A DNA stretch of 64,000 bases from Chamaesiphon minutus PCC 6605 (GCF_000317145.1 NC_020053.1:382652-446651); one strand, 5' to 3'; positions 15,789 to 26,088 are shown, counted from the first letter of the stretch. The notes: a model not told the origin generated them from the letters alone. A program made the numbers and translations.

Positions 15789-17180
15789 GTGCATCAAAAT
15801 CGACTATTCAATCGTACCCGTATTCAACTAACTATCACCTATGCGCTCGTCATTGGTTCGATCGCATTGCTGTGTGGCTTAGCGATTCATTTAGTGATGA
15901 TTAGAGCATTCGCTCGAACGGTCGATCGAGAATTAAACACTTTAGCTGGCACCGTACACGATACGCTGGAAGCTGTTTTACAACAGCCGGAAATAGTAAA
16001 TCCCGTTGTGATGAATGTACTTCCTGGACTGTGTGTAGTCGGCAAGGAATGTTTGCCAGTTAAACCCCATTCTAAAATTGCCGAACTGACAAAAAAACAA
16101 GGCTACTGTCTGCGTTTGTTGAACTTAAAAGGTCAAACGATTGCGACTTTGGGGGCAAAACAACACAAGTTTACCGGAAACGTCGCTTTGCCCAGGGAGA
16201 ATAAAATCCCAACTATGGATTGGGAAACTATTACTGACGATCGTGGCGAACGCTATCACTTTCATACACTACCACTCAAAACGATCGACAATCGCGACTG
16301 GGGTTATCTTCAAGTTGCTCAATCCTTCGATCGATTAGATGAATACATGAGTAGTCTACATCTAATGCTGATGTTTTGGATTCCACTAGCAATGTTACTA
16401 ATTGGTGGGGCTAGTTGGTGGCTCTCAGGTTTGGCAATCGAGCCAATTTACCAGTCGTACCAGCAAATTCAGCAGTTTACCGCCGATGCCGCCCACGAAC
16501 TCCGCACACCGCTAGCTGTCACCAGCATAGCCGTAGAAAATGCTTTAGATGTCGAACTAATCGAGCCGGAAACTCGCAATAATTGGGAAATTGCCCAGCG
16601 TCAAATTCGCCACCTCACTCGTCTAGCTGAGGATTTACTATGGCTATCGCGGTTGGAAGCGAAGCAATTACCCATGCAGTTTCAGCCCTGCTGTTTGAAT
16701 GATTTAGTCAGCGATTTAGAAGAAGAATTAGCTCCCCTAGCGATCGCGAGTTCAATCGATCTCCGCTTAGAAGTCTCAGTCAAACAGCCAATCTATGTCA
16801 TGGGTGATAGCGACAGGCTGTATCGAGCGATCGCCAATCTGATTAATAATGCCATTCAATATACTCCTACCGACGGAGTAGTCACGATTCGTTTAGAATC
16901 ATCAGAGCGTCACGCGATCGTCACAATCAAAGATAATGGGATTGGCATTGCGGAGGCAGATTTACCACATATTTTCGATCGCTTTTATCGAGTGCAAGCC
17001 GATCGTTCGCGCAATACAGGCGGAACGGGATTAGGTTTAGCGATCGTGCACGCGATCGTCCAGGCACATCATGGCAGTATCGAAGTTGATAGTCAGCTAG
17101 ATGTAGGCACTACGTTTATAGTGCGGCTACCAATTAAAGCCACTCCTAGCAAGATATCTAGCCAGAATCAGATTGTATAG
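15789..17180 (+). CDS. copS: Sensor histidine kinase, CopS-like
   Basis: 463 aa, GTG start 20 bp after the regulator. TM1 at about residues 15-36, a periplasmic domain of ~155 residues with a Cys pair (GLCVVGKECLPV) and a further Cys (QGYCLRLL) that could sense metal, TM2 near 193-213 (LMLMFWIPLAMLLIGGASWW). The H box is DAAHELRTPL (His near 236), the N box NLINNAIQYTP, G1 DNGIGIAEADL, and G2 GGTGLGLAIVHAIV. All catalytic motifs are intact. It pairs with the adjacent regulator. Copper is the probable signal given the CopM-like neighbour; other metals are possible. Confidence 0.88.
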   Translation: MHQNRLFNRTRIQLTITYALVIGSIALLCGLAIHLVMIRAFARTVDRELNTLAGTVHDTLEAVLQQPEIVNPVVMNVLPGLCVVGKECLPVKPHSKIAELTKKQGYCLRLLNLKGQTIATLGAKQHKFTGNVALPRENKIPTMDWETITDDRGERYHFHTLPLKTIDNRDWGYLQVAQSFDRLDEYMSSLHLMLMFWIPLAMLLIGGASWWLSGLAIEPIYQSYQQIQQFTADAAHELRTPLAVTSIAVENALDVELIEPETRNNWEIAQRQIRHLTRLAEDLLWLSRLEAKQLPMQFQPCCLNDLVSDLEEELAPLAIASSIDLRLEVSVKQPIYVMGDSDRLYRAIANLINNAIQYTPTDGVVTIRLESSERHAIVTIKDNGIGIAEADLPHIFDRFYRVQADRSRNTGGTGLGLAIVHAIVQAHHGSIEVDSQLDVGTTFIVRLPIKATPSKISSQNQIV

Positions 17181-17318
17181 TTTCAATTTTCTATCCGATC
17201 GATGGATGCGGTAACGGTACTTTCACAGAACACCTGCTGTTTCTACCTGTAGCTATCCACAATAGTTGACTGAAACTGATTTGAGAAAAATTGTCTAAAA
17301 GCTGCCTACGTACTTCAA

Positions 17319-20300
17319 TTATATTAGGGCATTATATTTGTTGTTAGAAATGGAGAACTTTCCAATATAGGGCGTATGCAAGCCTTCTTTATCACCGTTC
17401 AAAAAATTAAGTTTAAAATTGACAGAGCCTTCTAGTTGTCCATGTTTTAGACGTAAAGCTCCGCTTAACTCCAAACGTGCGCGATGGGGGGTTCCTTCAA
17501 GAATTATCTTTTCACCAAGAAAAGTCCAAAAAATATCAAGATCGCTCCGATCGAGGAAATTAATTAATGCAGCACGATTGATGAGACATGTTTGGAAACC
17601 CACTTCTTTGACCGACGGATCGAAGGCAATCAAACGTCCAGATCGATCGAAGAAAGAACCTTCCACTCCATTCCAGCATAGTTCCATTCCATCGGCTAGA
17701 AAATGAGCAGGTAGATTAAGAATATAAGATTCATCGATTGAACAATCAATACCAGAACTTTCTTGTAAATATTTATCTGTTGTCACCAATATTTTTCTGG
17801 GAATTTTCCTCGTTTCATCAGAAATCCAGCCATCATGACTAAAGTAAGGAGTATTATGATACTTAAAAGCAGGCGACCAAAAAAATTCGCCCAAGAACAT
17901 TTGAGTAAGCTCGTGTGACTCTGGCATCCAGCGACCCATAAAATCTTGTTGAATAGCCCAGTCAAATACAAGATCTATATCTTGCTTTTCAACAAGATAA
18001 CTTTTAGTCATGTACCAAATCTGTTTTTGAGATAAATATTCTTCATCACCAGAGGCTGATTCGTTCCACGATCTATAGTTTTCCAATGCCAGCCAACAAG
18101 AATTATCATTGGGATTAATAACATTAATCAATAGCTTAATATCAGGCAGATCTTCAATACTTTTTAGCCAAGCAATATTATCGCTGGTATTCCATAAATC
18201 ATATGGAACAGACTCCCATGTATGTATATGTTGTTTGTTTAAATCTTCTGAGTAAGCACTTTTTAGAAGACATGATGGATCGATATCCCTTTCATTATCT
18301 TGCCAAGGGCCACAATATCCGTTACCATCAGTCGAGTTCCAATTGTTAAGTTTGAACTTAAAATTATCTGATACCCGTGCCAAAAATTCATGATAGGCAA
18401 GCCATTGATATTTTTTTCCAATTCTTTCAGCCTTATTTGGCATTCTGCCACTAGAGCCTAAGTTACTATCAAACCAGCCAAAGCGTTCTACCGTCCAACC
18501 TAGATCGAAAACTCGCCAAAATATCCAGCGTTGGGCGATATCTAAATCGAATTGATACTCTTTCTTAGACGAATTTTCTGAATAATCTAAAATATATTCT
18601 TCAAAAATCTTGATTTTTTTCTTGCTCAAGGTTTTACAAAAAGAGCCAATTACATCAAATATAGCTTCCTCCAATTGTTGCTCTGTCAATTCAACTTTAA
18701 ATTCTTCAATCCTTCGTTCGAGACTCATCTGACGATAATTCTCAATATCTATCAAAGTATTTTGATATCGATCCCATGCTTTTTTCTGCCTCTCTGTTAG
18801 GGATTTCAGGAATTTATCATGTATTTCTTCAGAAGTTGGTGGCTCATCCAAACGTTGAGAAGTCCAGGAAAAACTTGTTGAAGAATTTGTGCCAATAATA
18901 TAACATGCAAAGTCACCTAGATCGAGCACTGACTGCTCGATCGCAAATACAGATCGCCAGCAGTTTATTTCTGGATTACTTGCATAATTATATTTCTTTA
19001 GTATCGCATTTGCTTCCTCAGTGTATATCTCTAATTCTTCTCTCGATAAGACATTGTTTATCCATTCACTTTTATACGGCGGTCTAATCCGAGCAACATC
19101 AATTTTCAATTCAATATTTCGACTTAAAGCCAACTCAATAACACCACGGGCATAATCCCTTAATAAAATATGTGGAATTGGTTCGCCACTTTTAAATACC
19201 CAATCGTATACATCTTGAGCCAGTTGTGCGATCTTATTATCGTTGGTGCTTCGCATTACACATCCATAGGCAACACAGTATAGTCGTTCTAAAATATACA
19301 AGTCATCTATATCTAAGAACTCTAATATAACCTGTCTTAGAATATGAATACGAGGTGTAAGTAAAGAGACAAGAGCTTTTGTTGCCCGATCGCGCAGAAA
19401 GCGATTAGATGTTGTTAAAAACCAAGTAAGGGCGATCGAACACAATCTAATTGCCTCATCATCAATATGACTTTTATCGTCTGCCGTCCAAGCCCAATCT
19501 ACCAAGCGATCGACTGCTTCATGTCGATCGTACTGTGAGTGAAGGAAAGTAGACCACCAAGCATCTCGATCGGCTCTAGAATCACGCTTGAGATAGTTAT
19601 GTAAGAAATCTGCATTGTATGGATGTTTGACATTAGAAGTTACTGTTAAAAAAGTATTTAACAAAAAGGTGTAATTTTTATCGTGCTGAGTAATTTGCGA
19701 ACTAATATATTGATAAGTTAAATCGTTAATCGAACTAGGGTCGCGCCATATTAAACTCTGAATGAAAGCCTCACGAACGATAGAGTAGCTTGCACAATGC
19801 GGTGCAACTTCAACAAGTTCTCGCCCAATACGTTCGGGAATCTGAATTGAGAATGCTTCTAAAAGCCCACGATTATCGTTACATGTTCTATAATCCTTCA
19901 GCAGTATGCCTAATTGACTAGTTGGAAGGAATGCTGCTGAAGGATTATTAAGATCGAGATAGTTGTCAAGTAAATATTTAACAACTAGGTGGTCGGAAAA
20001 TCTCTCGTAAGAAAATCGAATACCATCCATTCTTTTTCCATTCCCTTGCCAGAAAATATCTTCGGAAACGATCCCTTCAATCAATAGATGATTAAATAAA
20101 GAATCGTGATACCCTTTGGATGGAAGTAAGGCATTAATAACATTCTGTGCTTCTTCACGGGGTAGCCAATGACGATTATTTTTTACAATCATTCTAGCCA
20201 TCGCTTCTGAAAGCTGTTGGACTGCTTTTTGAACTATTTCTGAATACTCATCAAAGTTAAGAAACTGTTCGCTAGATAGCTTAGTATTAACTGAATCAAC

Positions 20301-21944
20301 AAGAAATTCAAAAACTGATGAAATCCCGTGAAAGCCAGTAGGTATCTCGGTTAAGCCACGATTTTTAAGCCCAAGACAAAAGAGTTTTAGAAATAGTGGA
20401 TTCTGAAACTCAGGATTTAGTAAAGGGATACTCGGATGCTTAATGTCAAAAAAATCAAAGAATGTCCGCGTTGCTTGGTACTCACGTTGAACAAAGCCAT
20501 AATGAGTTTCTCTCACCAAATAATTTTGGTCGAGATGCTGGGGAATTACTACATCTTCATAAGGAGTTCTTACACTGATGGCAATTCCTATATGAGGAAA
20601 TTTTGTTAAAGCTTTTAATATACCTGCAATATGTTTTTTCCAAATCTTTTTTCCAGCTCCTTCATTCACAGCATCAATCAAAATTAATGCTTTCGTTTGT
20701 TGGGATTGAGCCGCAGCTTCTAAAGCACCCAATAGTTCTTCCTTTTTACAGGATAATCCTAATAGCCCAGTAATTTGTGACCAAGGTTCCGCATCATTAA
20801 ATTGCTCGCCAAGCAACAAAATAGTAGGTGAGCTAGAGTGGATTCTATGTTGAGCGACATCACAAAGTAAATGGGTTTTACCACTGCCAGCATTACCTCG
20901 TAGCAGAAGTGCTGGGACATTAGAAAGTAATGCTTCGTTACTTTCTACTAATTCCTCAAGAGAATATAGGTGCTCTATTAGCTCGTTAAGTTCATAAGCC
21001 TGATAATTAGAATCGATCGATTGCTGATTATCAACCGTTTTATCGGCTCTAATTTGCTTTAAAAATCTGATATAATCATAAGCTTGCTCCCTACATTCAG
21101 AAGCTAAAGTTGACAATGTAGCAAACAATGTAGTAAAATCTAAAATAGCTACACTTACTGGATTTAAATTCTGTAGATTTAATAGAAGTTGGGCAATTTT
21201 CTGTTGCAGGGACTCAAAAAAATCTTTTTCAGACAGATTTTTTTCCTTGTGAGTGGCACCCGAACTTATCTTTTTGATTTTTTTCCTCAGACTTTTGAAA
21301 CGATTAAAAAATCTAGAGCTTCTGCCTAAACCATCAAATAACCTGGCAACGGGTAACTCAACATTTAGCTCTGGCGAATATCGAGGCCCAGCATTGGCAA
21401 TAGCTTCTTCTAGTCGAGATTGAAACCAATGTTTGCCAAATAATTCAGCATTGAACCAGAACAGATACCGTCCTTGATGCTCCTCACGAGTTAGCCTCTC
21501 AAAAATTTCATATTCTCCCCAATAAGGAAAGCTAACAGACATTCCTTTGTTTTGCGCCCATTCTTGCCATTTCTCCACATGTTCGTTCCATTTATCCATG
21601 AACGACTGTCGATCGCTCATTCGTGGATCTTGTCTGTCGATTGGTATACATACTGTGTAGCAGACTAGGCGAGGATGCCTATCTAACGCTGTTTTTACAG
21701 ATTCATCTAGTTGTTTCCACTGACTCTTATCTACAGAGAAGAAGAATTTAGTTTGCCAAGCAAACTCATCTAAAGACGGTAATTTCCAAAAGCATTCCAC
21801 TCCTGCGTCAGGAGTACCTTTACGGATAAAGACTGAGCCTAGTGGCATTTCTTCATAGAACGCAAGTTGACAGCAAAGCTCCTCAAAAGCCGAATATTGT
21901 GAGCCATTCCACGAACGAAGATTTTGCCAATTGATACTCGACAT
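17319..21944 (-). CDS. Nuclease-STAND ATPase, Avs-like putative antiphage protein
   Basis: 1541 aa. N-terminal domain has a PD-(D/E)XK-like pattern: VFIRKGTPDAGVECFWKLP (D and E) and WQTKFFFS (Q-x-K). Then a P-loop NTPase with Walker A LLLRGNAGSGKTHLL (around 348) and Walker B KALILIDAVNEG, followed by about 1000 residues of helical, probably repeat-type sequence, as in STAND sensors. This architecture (effector nuclease, STAND ATPase, long C-terminal sensor) is that of Avs antiphage proteins, which detect phage proteins and then degrade DNA. The subfamily cannot be assigned by eye. Complete single gene on the same strand as the integrase genes upstream. Confidence 0.7.
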   Translation of the reverse strand: MSSINWQNLRSWNGSQYSAFEELCCQLAFYEEMPLGSVFIRKGTPDAGVECFWKLPSLDEFAWQTKFFFSVDKSQWKQLDESVKTALDRHPRLVCYTVCIPIDRQDPRMSDRQSFMDKWNEHVEKWQEWAQNKGMSVSFPYWGEYEIFERLTREEHQGRYLFWFNAELFGKHWFQSRLEEAIANAGPRYSPELNVELPVARLFDGLGRSSRFFNRFKSLRKKIKKISSGATHKEKNLSEKDFFESLQQKIAQLLLNLQNLNPVSVAILDFTTLFATLSTLASECREQAYDYIRFLKQIRADKTVDNQQSIDSNYQAYELNELIEHLYSLEELVESNEALLSNVPALLLRGNAGSGKTHLLCDVAQHRIHSSSPTILLLGEQFNDAEPWSQITGLLGLSCKKEELLGALEAAAQSQQTKALILIDAVNEGAGKKIWKKHIAGILKALTKFPHIGIAISVRTPYEDVVIPQHLDQNYLVRETHYGFVQREYQATRTFFDFFDIKHPSIPLLNPEFQNPLFLKLFCLGLKNRGLTEIPTGFHGISSVFEFLVDSVNTKLSSEQFLNFDEYSEIVQKAVQQLSEAMARMIVKNNRHWLPREEAQNVINALLPSKGYHDSLFNHLLIEGIVSEDIFWQGNGKRMDGIRFSYERFSDHLVVKYLLDNYLDLNNPSAAFLPTSQLGILLKDYRTCNDNRGLLEAFSIQIPERIGRELVEVAPHCASYSIVREAFIQSLIWRDPSSINDLTYQYISSQITQHDKNYTFLLNTFLTVTSNVKHPYNADFLHNYLKRDSRADRDAWWSTFLHSQYDRHEAVDRLVDWAWTADDKSHIDDEAIRLCSIALTWFLTTSNRFLRDRATKALVSLLTPRIHILRQVILEFLDIDDLYILERLYCVAYGCVMRSTNDNKIAQLAQDVYDWVFKSGEPIPHILLRDYARGVIELALSRNIELKIDVARIRPPYKSEWINNVLSREELEIYTEEANAILKKYNYASNPEINCWRSVFAIEQSVLDLGDFACYIIGTNSSTSFSWTSQRLDEPPTSEEIHDKFLKSLTERQKKAWDRYQNTLIDIENYRQMSLERRIEEFKVELTEQQLEEAIFDVIGSFCKTLSKKKIKIFEEYILDYSENSSKKEYQFDLDIAQRWIFWRVFDLGWTVERFGWFDSNLGSSGRMPNKAERIGKKYQWLAYHEFLARVSDNFKFKLNNWNSTDGNGYCGPWQDNERDIDPSCLLKSAYSEDLNKQHIHTWESVPYDLWNTSDNIAWLKSIEDLPDIKLLINVINPNDNSCWLALENYRSWNESASGDEEYLSQKQIWYMTKSYLVEKQDIDLVFDWAIQQDFMGRWMPESHELTQMFLGEFFWSPAFKYHNTPYFSHDGWISDETRKIPRKILVTTDKYLQESSGIDCSIDESYILNLPAHFLADGMELCWNGVEGSFFDRSGRLIAFDPSVKEVGFQTCLINRAALINFLDRSDLDIFWTFLGEKIILEGTPHRARLELSGALRLKHGQLEGSVNFKLNFLNGDKEGLHTPYIGKFSISNNKYNALI

Positions 21945-21962
21945 TTGTTCACTCTATTGCAG

Positions 21963-22191
21963 TTATCGCCAACCAGTCCGAAATTGCCTCCACCTAGCCG
22001 CAGCTAGATCGATCGGTTCCTTATCGATTTTTCCTTTGCCCTTGAGATAAAGCCGACCCTCTAATGGGTGAAAATCAGCTCGAAGTTTGCGCGCCGTTTA
22101 GCGGCGGTCGGGTCAACACACCTCAGCGCGTCTAAGAGCATTGTCCCACAGCAGTCGCAGCATCGCATAATCGCGTTTCCCCGTCAAACAC
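21963..22191 (-). pseudogene. Tyrosine recombinase relic, broken by a palindromic repeat
   Basis: Minus strand, one frame: GKRDYAMLRLLWDNALRRAE, then a GC-rich palindrome with two in-frame stops (near 22089-22120: ACCGCCGCTAAACGGCG), then ADFHPLEGRLYLKGKGKIDK and EPIDLAAARW. This is the box-I Arg and active-site Lys region of an integrase related to the intact gene just upstream. The N-terminal half and the HxxR..Y half are gone. The relic begins within a few bases of the intact integrase stop, pointing to a recombination or deletion junction there. Confidence 0.75.
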
Positions 22192-22193
22192 CA

Positions 22194-23216
22194 TCAACCG
22201 CTCGTTTTCCCACCATTCCCCACCAACAAACTCTCCAGCACACCTGAAGCAACCTTTTGTTCCTGCCGTCGATTATCGTCGTACAGAGTCAAAGTATTCT
22301 GATTGCTGTGCCGACTCAACGCTTGCGCCGCCCGCAGATTACCCCCACTAGCGTCTAAAAACGCTGTAATCGAACTATGCCGCAACCGATGCGGTGACAC
22401 CCGCTGCTCGATCCCCGCAGCCTCCGCATACCCTTGAACGATTCGATAGATACTATCCCCAGCAATCCTCGCCCCATAACAGTTATGGCTTAAAGAAGTA
22501 ATCAGCGGCTGTCCTGGTAAATTACAGGGATGAAAATTCAGCCACTCCTCCAAAGCATAACTGACACTATCGCTAAGATCGATCGCCACCTTCGCTCGTT
22601 TCCCCTTCCCCAAGATCTTCAACTTCTGCTGCTGGGGTAAAAAATCCTCGATATTCGCACTAGCAATTTCCCCACGCCGGAGCGCGTTGCCCCAAAATAA
22701 CAGCATGATCGCATAATCCCTTATCCCGATTGGCGTACTCGGATTACCTCCGGTAGGCGAGCCAACGATTGCGTCTAACATCAATTTAAACTGTTCGACA
22801 GAGATCCCCCTAGTATCGCGATAACTTTCCGCTGGAATACTTTCGATATCGCTTAGATCGACAGTAGTTTTACCCAGCTTCCGCGCCATATCTACCAAAC
22901 TCTTAATCGCCGCCAGCCGGACATTAATCGTGCTGGGTGCCAGGTTTTTATCGATCGAGTGACGACGATATTTTAATACTATTTCGATCGCCGCATATCG
23001 ATCTAGTGCCAGAAATTCCTCGATTGTTTCTGGAGTCGCAGAGCCATTATAAGCGAACTGACAGAAATTATCGATCGCTTTAACATACTGTTTCCTAGTA
23101 CTATCTCTGATTTGAAGCTGACCAAACTCAGCCCAGAGATCGTCTGGGCTAGCTGTCAATTCAACCGAGGATGGTCGTTCGAGTTTAGTAAGTTTGGGAG
23201 GAGGGATAATTAGCAC
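22194..23216 (-). CDS. Tyrosine recombinase/integrase
   Basis: 340 aa. N-terminal SAM-like DNA-binding domain (about 25-125) and C-terminal catalytic domain with the expected residues: Arg in GNALRRGEIA, Lys in LGKGKRAKV, HRLRHSSI (H-x-x-R), His in LSRHSNQ and nucleophile Tyr in LTLYDDN. All are intact, so it should be active. It starts 17 bp after the stop of the 552-aa gene on the same strand, so the three genes 25960 to 22194 may be one transcript. It could mobilise the surrounding island or resolve plasmid dimers; no att sites were identified. Confidence 0.9.
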   Translation of the reverse strand: MLIIPPPKLTKLERPSSVELTASPDDLWAEFGQLQIRDSTRKQYVKAIDNFCQFAYNGSATPETIEEFLALDRYAAIEIVLKYRRHSIDKNLAPSTINVRLAAIKSLVDMARKLGKTTVDLSDIESIPAESYRDTRGISVEQFKLMLDAIVGSPTGGNPSTPIGIRDYAIMLLFWGNALRRGEIASANIEDFLPQQQKLKILGKGKRAKVAIDLSDSVSYALEEWLNFHPCNLPGQPLITSLSHNCYGARIAGDSIYRIVQGYAEAAGIEQRVSPHRLRHSSITAFLDASGGNLRAAQALSRHSNQNTLTLYDDNRRQEQKVASGVLESLLVGNGGKTSG

Positions 23217-23233
23217 GATCGATAGAAATATAG

Positions 23234-24892
23234 TTATTTAATTGGGCTAGGAGTTATTGATGTTGTTGGTGATGGCAATGGCAAAGACTTTTGTAAGGAT
23301 GTTGACTGTGCCATCAGATCTGGAATGATAAATGCGGCTAATAATGCTAACAAAATTACCAAGATGTAAGTATACTTAGCTATCTTAAACCAGCGATCGA
23401 ATTGATGTTTACTTTCATTTAATTGTTCGCCAACTATCTCACTTACCTTAGCAGGATCGAGAATCATGCTAAAACGTTCTTGTCTTCGATGAAAATTCCT
23501 GATTAATCTTTTGAAGTATTTCTCTTGATAAGTCATATTATAAATCAAGGGGAATATTAAAACATATAGAGCATAAGCTATGATGCCAATTCTAAAAACT
23601 GTTGGGTTGAATCCATCTTTAAATAGTGCAGCAATGAAAGATGCTAAAGTTACACCAACAGCAGCTAACATGGTATCGGAAAGATTTTTAATCGTTGCTT
23701 CAACTCGATCGGCAAAAACTTGAATTGAGGTTGAGACATAATCTTCAAGAGCTTTTACTTGATTCATATAGCTATCGATCTTTGCTTCGATGAAGCTCTT
23801 CCATAGCCATTTAAGTTCGTTGTTAAGATAATCTGCCTTAATCAATAATAGACGATAGGTATCATCTGAAGATTCAGTCAATTGCAAGGTTCTTGCTACT
23901 ACAGTCTGAAAAAGTGTAAGAGCATCTTCTGTTTTTGATGAAGAATAAATCCATTCAACAGCATCTAATAGTTGACTATTAGCATTAATTACTTCACTAT
24001 TAGAGAGACTAGCGATACCATCCAAGGATAGATTTATATCTTTACGCTGCTTCTCGCCAGAATAAGTCGATATATATTGTTGGCGATTGTCGATTGTTGT
24101 TTGTTCTGCCGTGTAAATAACTAGCATCTTAGCTAGGTAAAGATATATCGCTCTGGCGATCGAATCGTTTGGTGCCGCCTCACCTTTGACTTTAAAGTGT
24201 AGGGGCGTTAAATATTTAATATTCAATCCTTGCCATCTCAACTGCCTTTGACTGCGCTCGTACATGGATTCGATCTTTTCTCGATCGGGAATTTCAGAGG
24301 TCAGTACTGCATTTAATTTTTGTAATTTATTACCACCAAGAATAGCTAAATAAGCACCATGTAAGTAAATTTCATGTTCCGGTACGAGCACAATAACTTT
24401 AGAAGCTGGCTCATCAGCCCAAAAGGTAGACTCGATCTTCTCCAGAGAAGAGGGAAGAAATTTTTTCTCTAATGATTCAGCAAAGAAGACAAGAAAAGTC
24501 CTGTGAGGAAAAGGAACTTGAGATGGTAAAATCGAGAATTTTTCTTGAATTATTTGCTTGAGCTTATTCTTGTCGATCTTAAATCTAAATTCAAAAGTAG
24601 GTGTATTAGAAACTACTTTTTTAAAGTCATCAACCTTTCGTTGGTTTAATGTTGAATCTATTATTAATTCATCATCTGCGAAGCTAAATTTACCGCTAAA
24701 TGCATCACCATATTTTTGAACGAGGAGAAGCAATTGAGAAATTGTAAGTTTTTCGAGTTGTTCGCGCTGAAAGTTTTCATCGTAATAATTGATTTCGTCT
24801 AATTCTTCTTGACGTATCAACCACTCTTTGTCAAAACCTATTTGTTTACAAAAATCCAATAAAGGATTGGCTAATTGTATTAACTCATTCAT
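23234..24892 (-). CDS. 552-aa membrane protein coupled to an NA37-like gene
   Basis: Long soluble N-terminal part (about 400 residues, charged, no family recognised), then two close hydrophobic segments (LAAVGVTLASFIAALF; FRIGIIAYALYVLIFPLIYN) and a third near the C-terminus (YTYILVILLALLAAFIIPDL), ending in a Pro/Ser/Thr tail. The ATG follows the stop of the upstream gene with no gap (TAAATG), so the two are translationally coupled and probably work together. A membrane-anchored effector or partner in a defence-type pair is an inference from position between an Avs-like gene, integrases and a nucleoid-associated-type protein. Confidence 0.7.
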   Translation of the reverse strand: MNELIQLANPLLDFCKQIGFDKEWLIRQEELDEINYYDENFQREQLEKLTISQLLLLVQKYGDAFSGKFSFADDELIIDSTLNQRKVDDFKKVVSNTPTFEFRFKIDKNKLKQIIQEKFSILPSQVPFPHRTFLVFFAESLEKKFLPSSLEKIESTFWADEPASKVIVLVPEHEIYLHGAYLAILGGNKLQKLNAVLTSEIPDREKIESMYERSQRQLRWQGLNIKYLTPLHFKVKGEAAPNDSIARAIYLYLAKMLVIYTAEQTTIDNRQQYISTYSGEKQRKDINLSLDGIASLSNSEVINANSQLLDAVEWIYSSSKTEDALTLFQTVVARTLQLTESSDDTYRLLLIKADYLNNELKWLWKSFIEAKIDSYMNQVKALEDYVSTSIQVFADRVEATIKNLSDTMLAAVGVTLASFIAALFKDGFNPTVFRIGIIAYALYVLIFPLIYNMTYQEKYFKRLIRNFHRRQERFSMILDPAKVSEIVGEQLNESKHQFDRWFKIAKYTYILVILLALLAAFIIPDLMAQSTSLQKSLPLPSPTTSITPSPIK

Positions 24893-25960
24893 TTAATTTT
24901 CTTCTTTCCAGGTTTTAGTACGAAGCACGATTTCATAGAAGTCCGAATTACTATCTGGCTTTTTCACATTTTTAATAATTTGAGACAAATCTTCTCTGTT
25001 GACTGAAATAAATAATCCTCGATCTCCCTTGAAACGAACTTTCTTCCGTAACGTTTTTACATATTGTGAATCTGGCGAGAATTCTCGATCGGGTAAGTTT
25101 TTAAATTTATCTGTAACTATCTGTTTGTAAAGATCGTTAAGAGGTAAACTATCTATTGTTGATTCGATATCAACCTTAGTTTGTTTGATAGCACTATTAA
25201 ATATTGAATGAACAGCATCATTTTGCTCGCTAGTTATTTCAGGAATAGTACGAAGTTCATTAATTGCAGCATTCATGGCTGTATAGTATCGCTTAGTCCT
25301 CTCTCGATCGTCTAGAGCTAGATCCGCTTTTAAGAAATCTTGAGTGAAAAACTGGGCGGGTTCTTGCTCTGTTTGTCGATCGAGCAACATCATATCGTAA
25401 TCTCCATGCCTTGGTTCTAGAGATTGAACGAATACACATTTTTGCAATTTCTCTTTTGTTGTAGGCATCATGCCGCGTTCGAGTTCAAAGCCAATATATT
25501 TCTTACCACTTTTGTCATTTTTAACAATGGGTCGGAAAGCATCTGAAGGATCGAGTTTAATTAAAGCAATAAATTTGCGATTTTCATAGTTGTCCGCTCG
25601 ATAAGAACACATAGCTAAATTACCAAGGGCAATCCGCTTATCTTTCTCGATGAGTTCTTTCAAGGATCGCGCTATTTTCTGTGAGCCAACGATAAAATCT
25701 AGTCCGCCATGAATTAGATCGTAACAGAGTTGAGCAATATCGCCATCCTGAAACGTATTAGTTTTAAACTTAGCAGCTTTTGTGGTTGGATCTTTTAAAG
25801 AGTTTTGAATGTGTCTGGCAAAATAATCGGACATCATACTTAAATTTTCTGATGCACCTAAATCTATACACAGTTCTGATAAAGTGAGTCCATTAGCTTC
25901 TCTAGAATCAACAATGTGGAGAATTGCCTGCTCCAGCTTAATTCCTGCTGAATCTCGCAT
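24893..25960 (-). CDS. YejK/NA37-like nucleoid-associated protein
   Basis: 355 aa. The N-terminal LEQAILHIVDSREANGLTLS, followed by spaced SDYFARHIQNSLKDP and then GSQKIARSLKELI, IALGNLAMCSYRAD and RKFIALIKLDPSDAFRPI, resembles the NA37/YejK family, which bind the nucleoid in proteobacteria. The similarity is by pattern only and should be tested. It is the first gene of a tightly coupled pair with the 552-aa membrane protein. In this accessory setting it may be a nucleic-acid sensor or effector rather than a housekeeping protein. Confidence 0.6.
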   Translation of the reverse strand: MRDSAGIKLEQAILHIVDSREANGLTLSELCIDLGASENLSMMSDYFARHIQNSLKDPTTKAAKFKTNTFQDGDIAQLCYDLIHGGLDFIVGSQKIARSLKELIEKDKRIALGNLAMCSYRADNYENRKFIALIKLDPSDAFRPIVKNDKSGKKYIGFELERGMMPTTKEKLQKCVFVQSLEPRHGDYDMMLLDRQTEQEPAQFFTQDFLKADLALDDRERTKRYYTAMNAAINELRTIPEITSEQNDAVHSIFNSAIKQTKVDIESTIDSLPLNDLYKQIVTDKFKNLPDREFSPDSQYVKTLRKKVRFKGDRGLFISVNREDLSQIIKNVKKPDSNSDFYEIVLRTKTWKEEN

Positions 25961-26088
25961 AAAATTTGCTTGAGTTTATTAGAAATGAAATAAAAGTTGT
26001 CTGACAATCTCAATCGATTTACGTATTTTCAAATACGATACCTTTAAAAAGTTGCTCGATCGATATTATCGAGTTATCAACGATAGTT

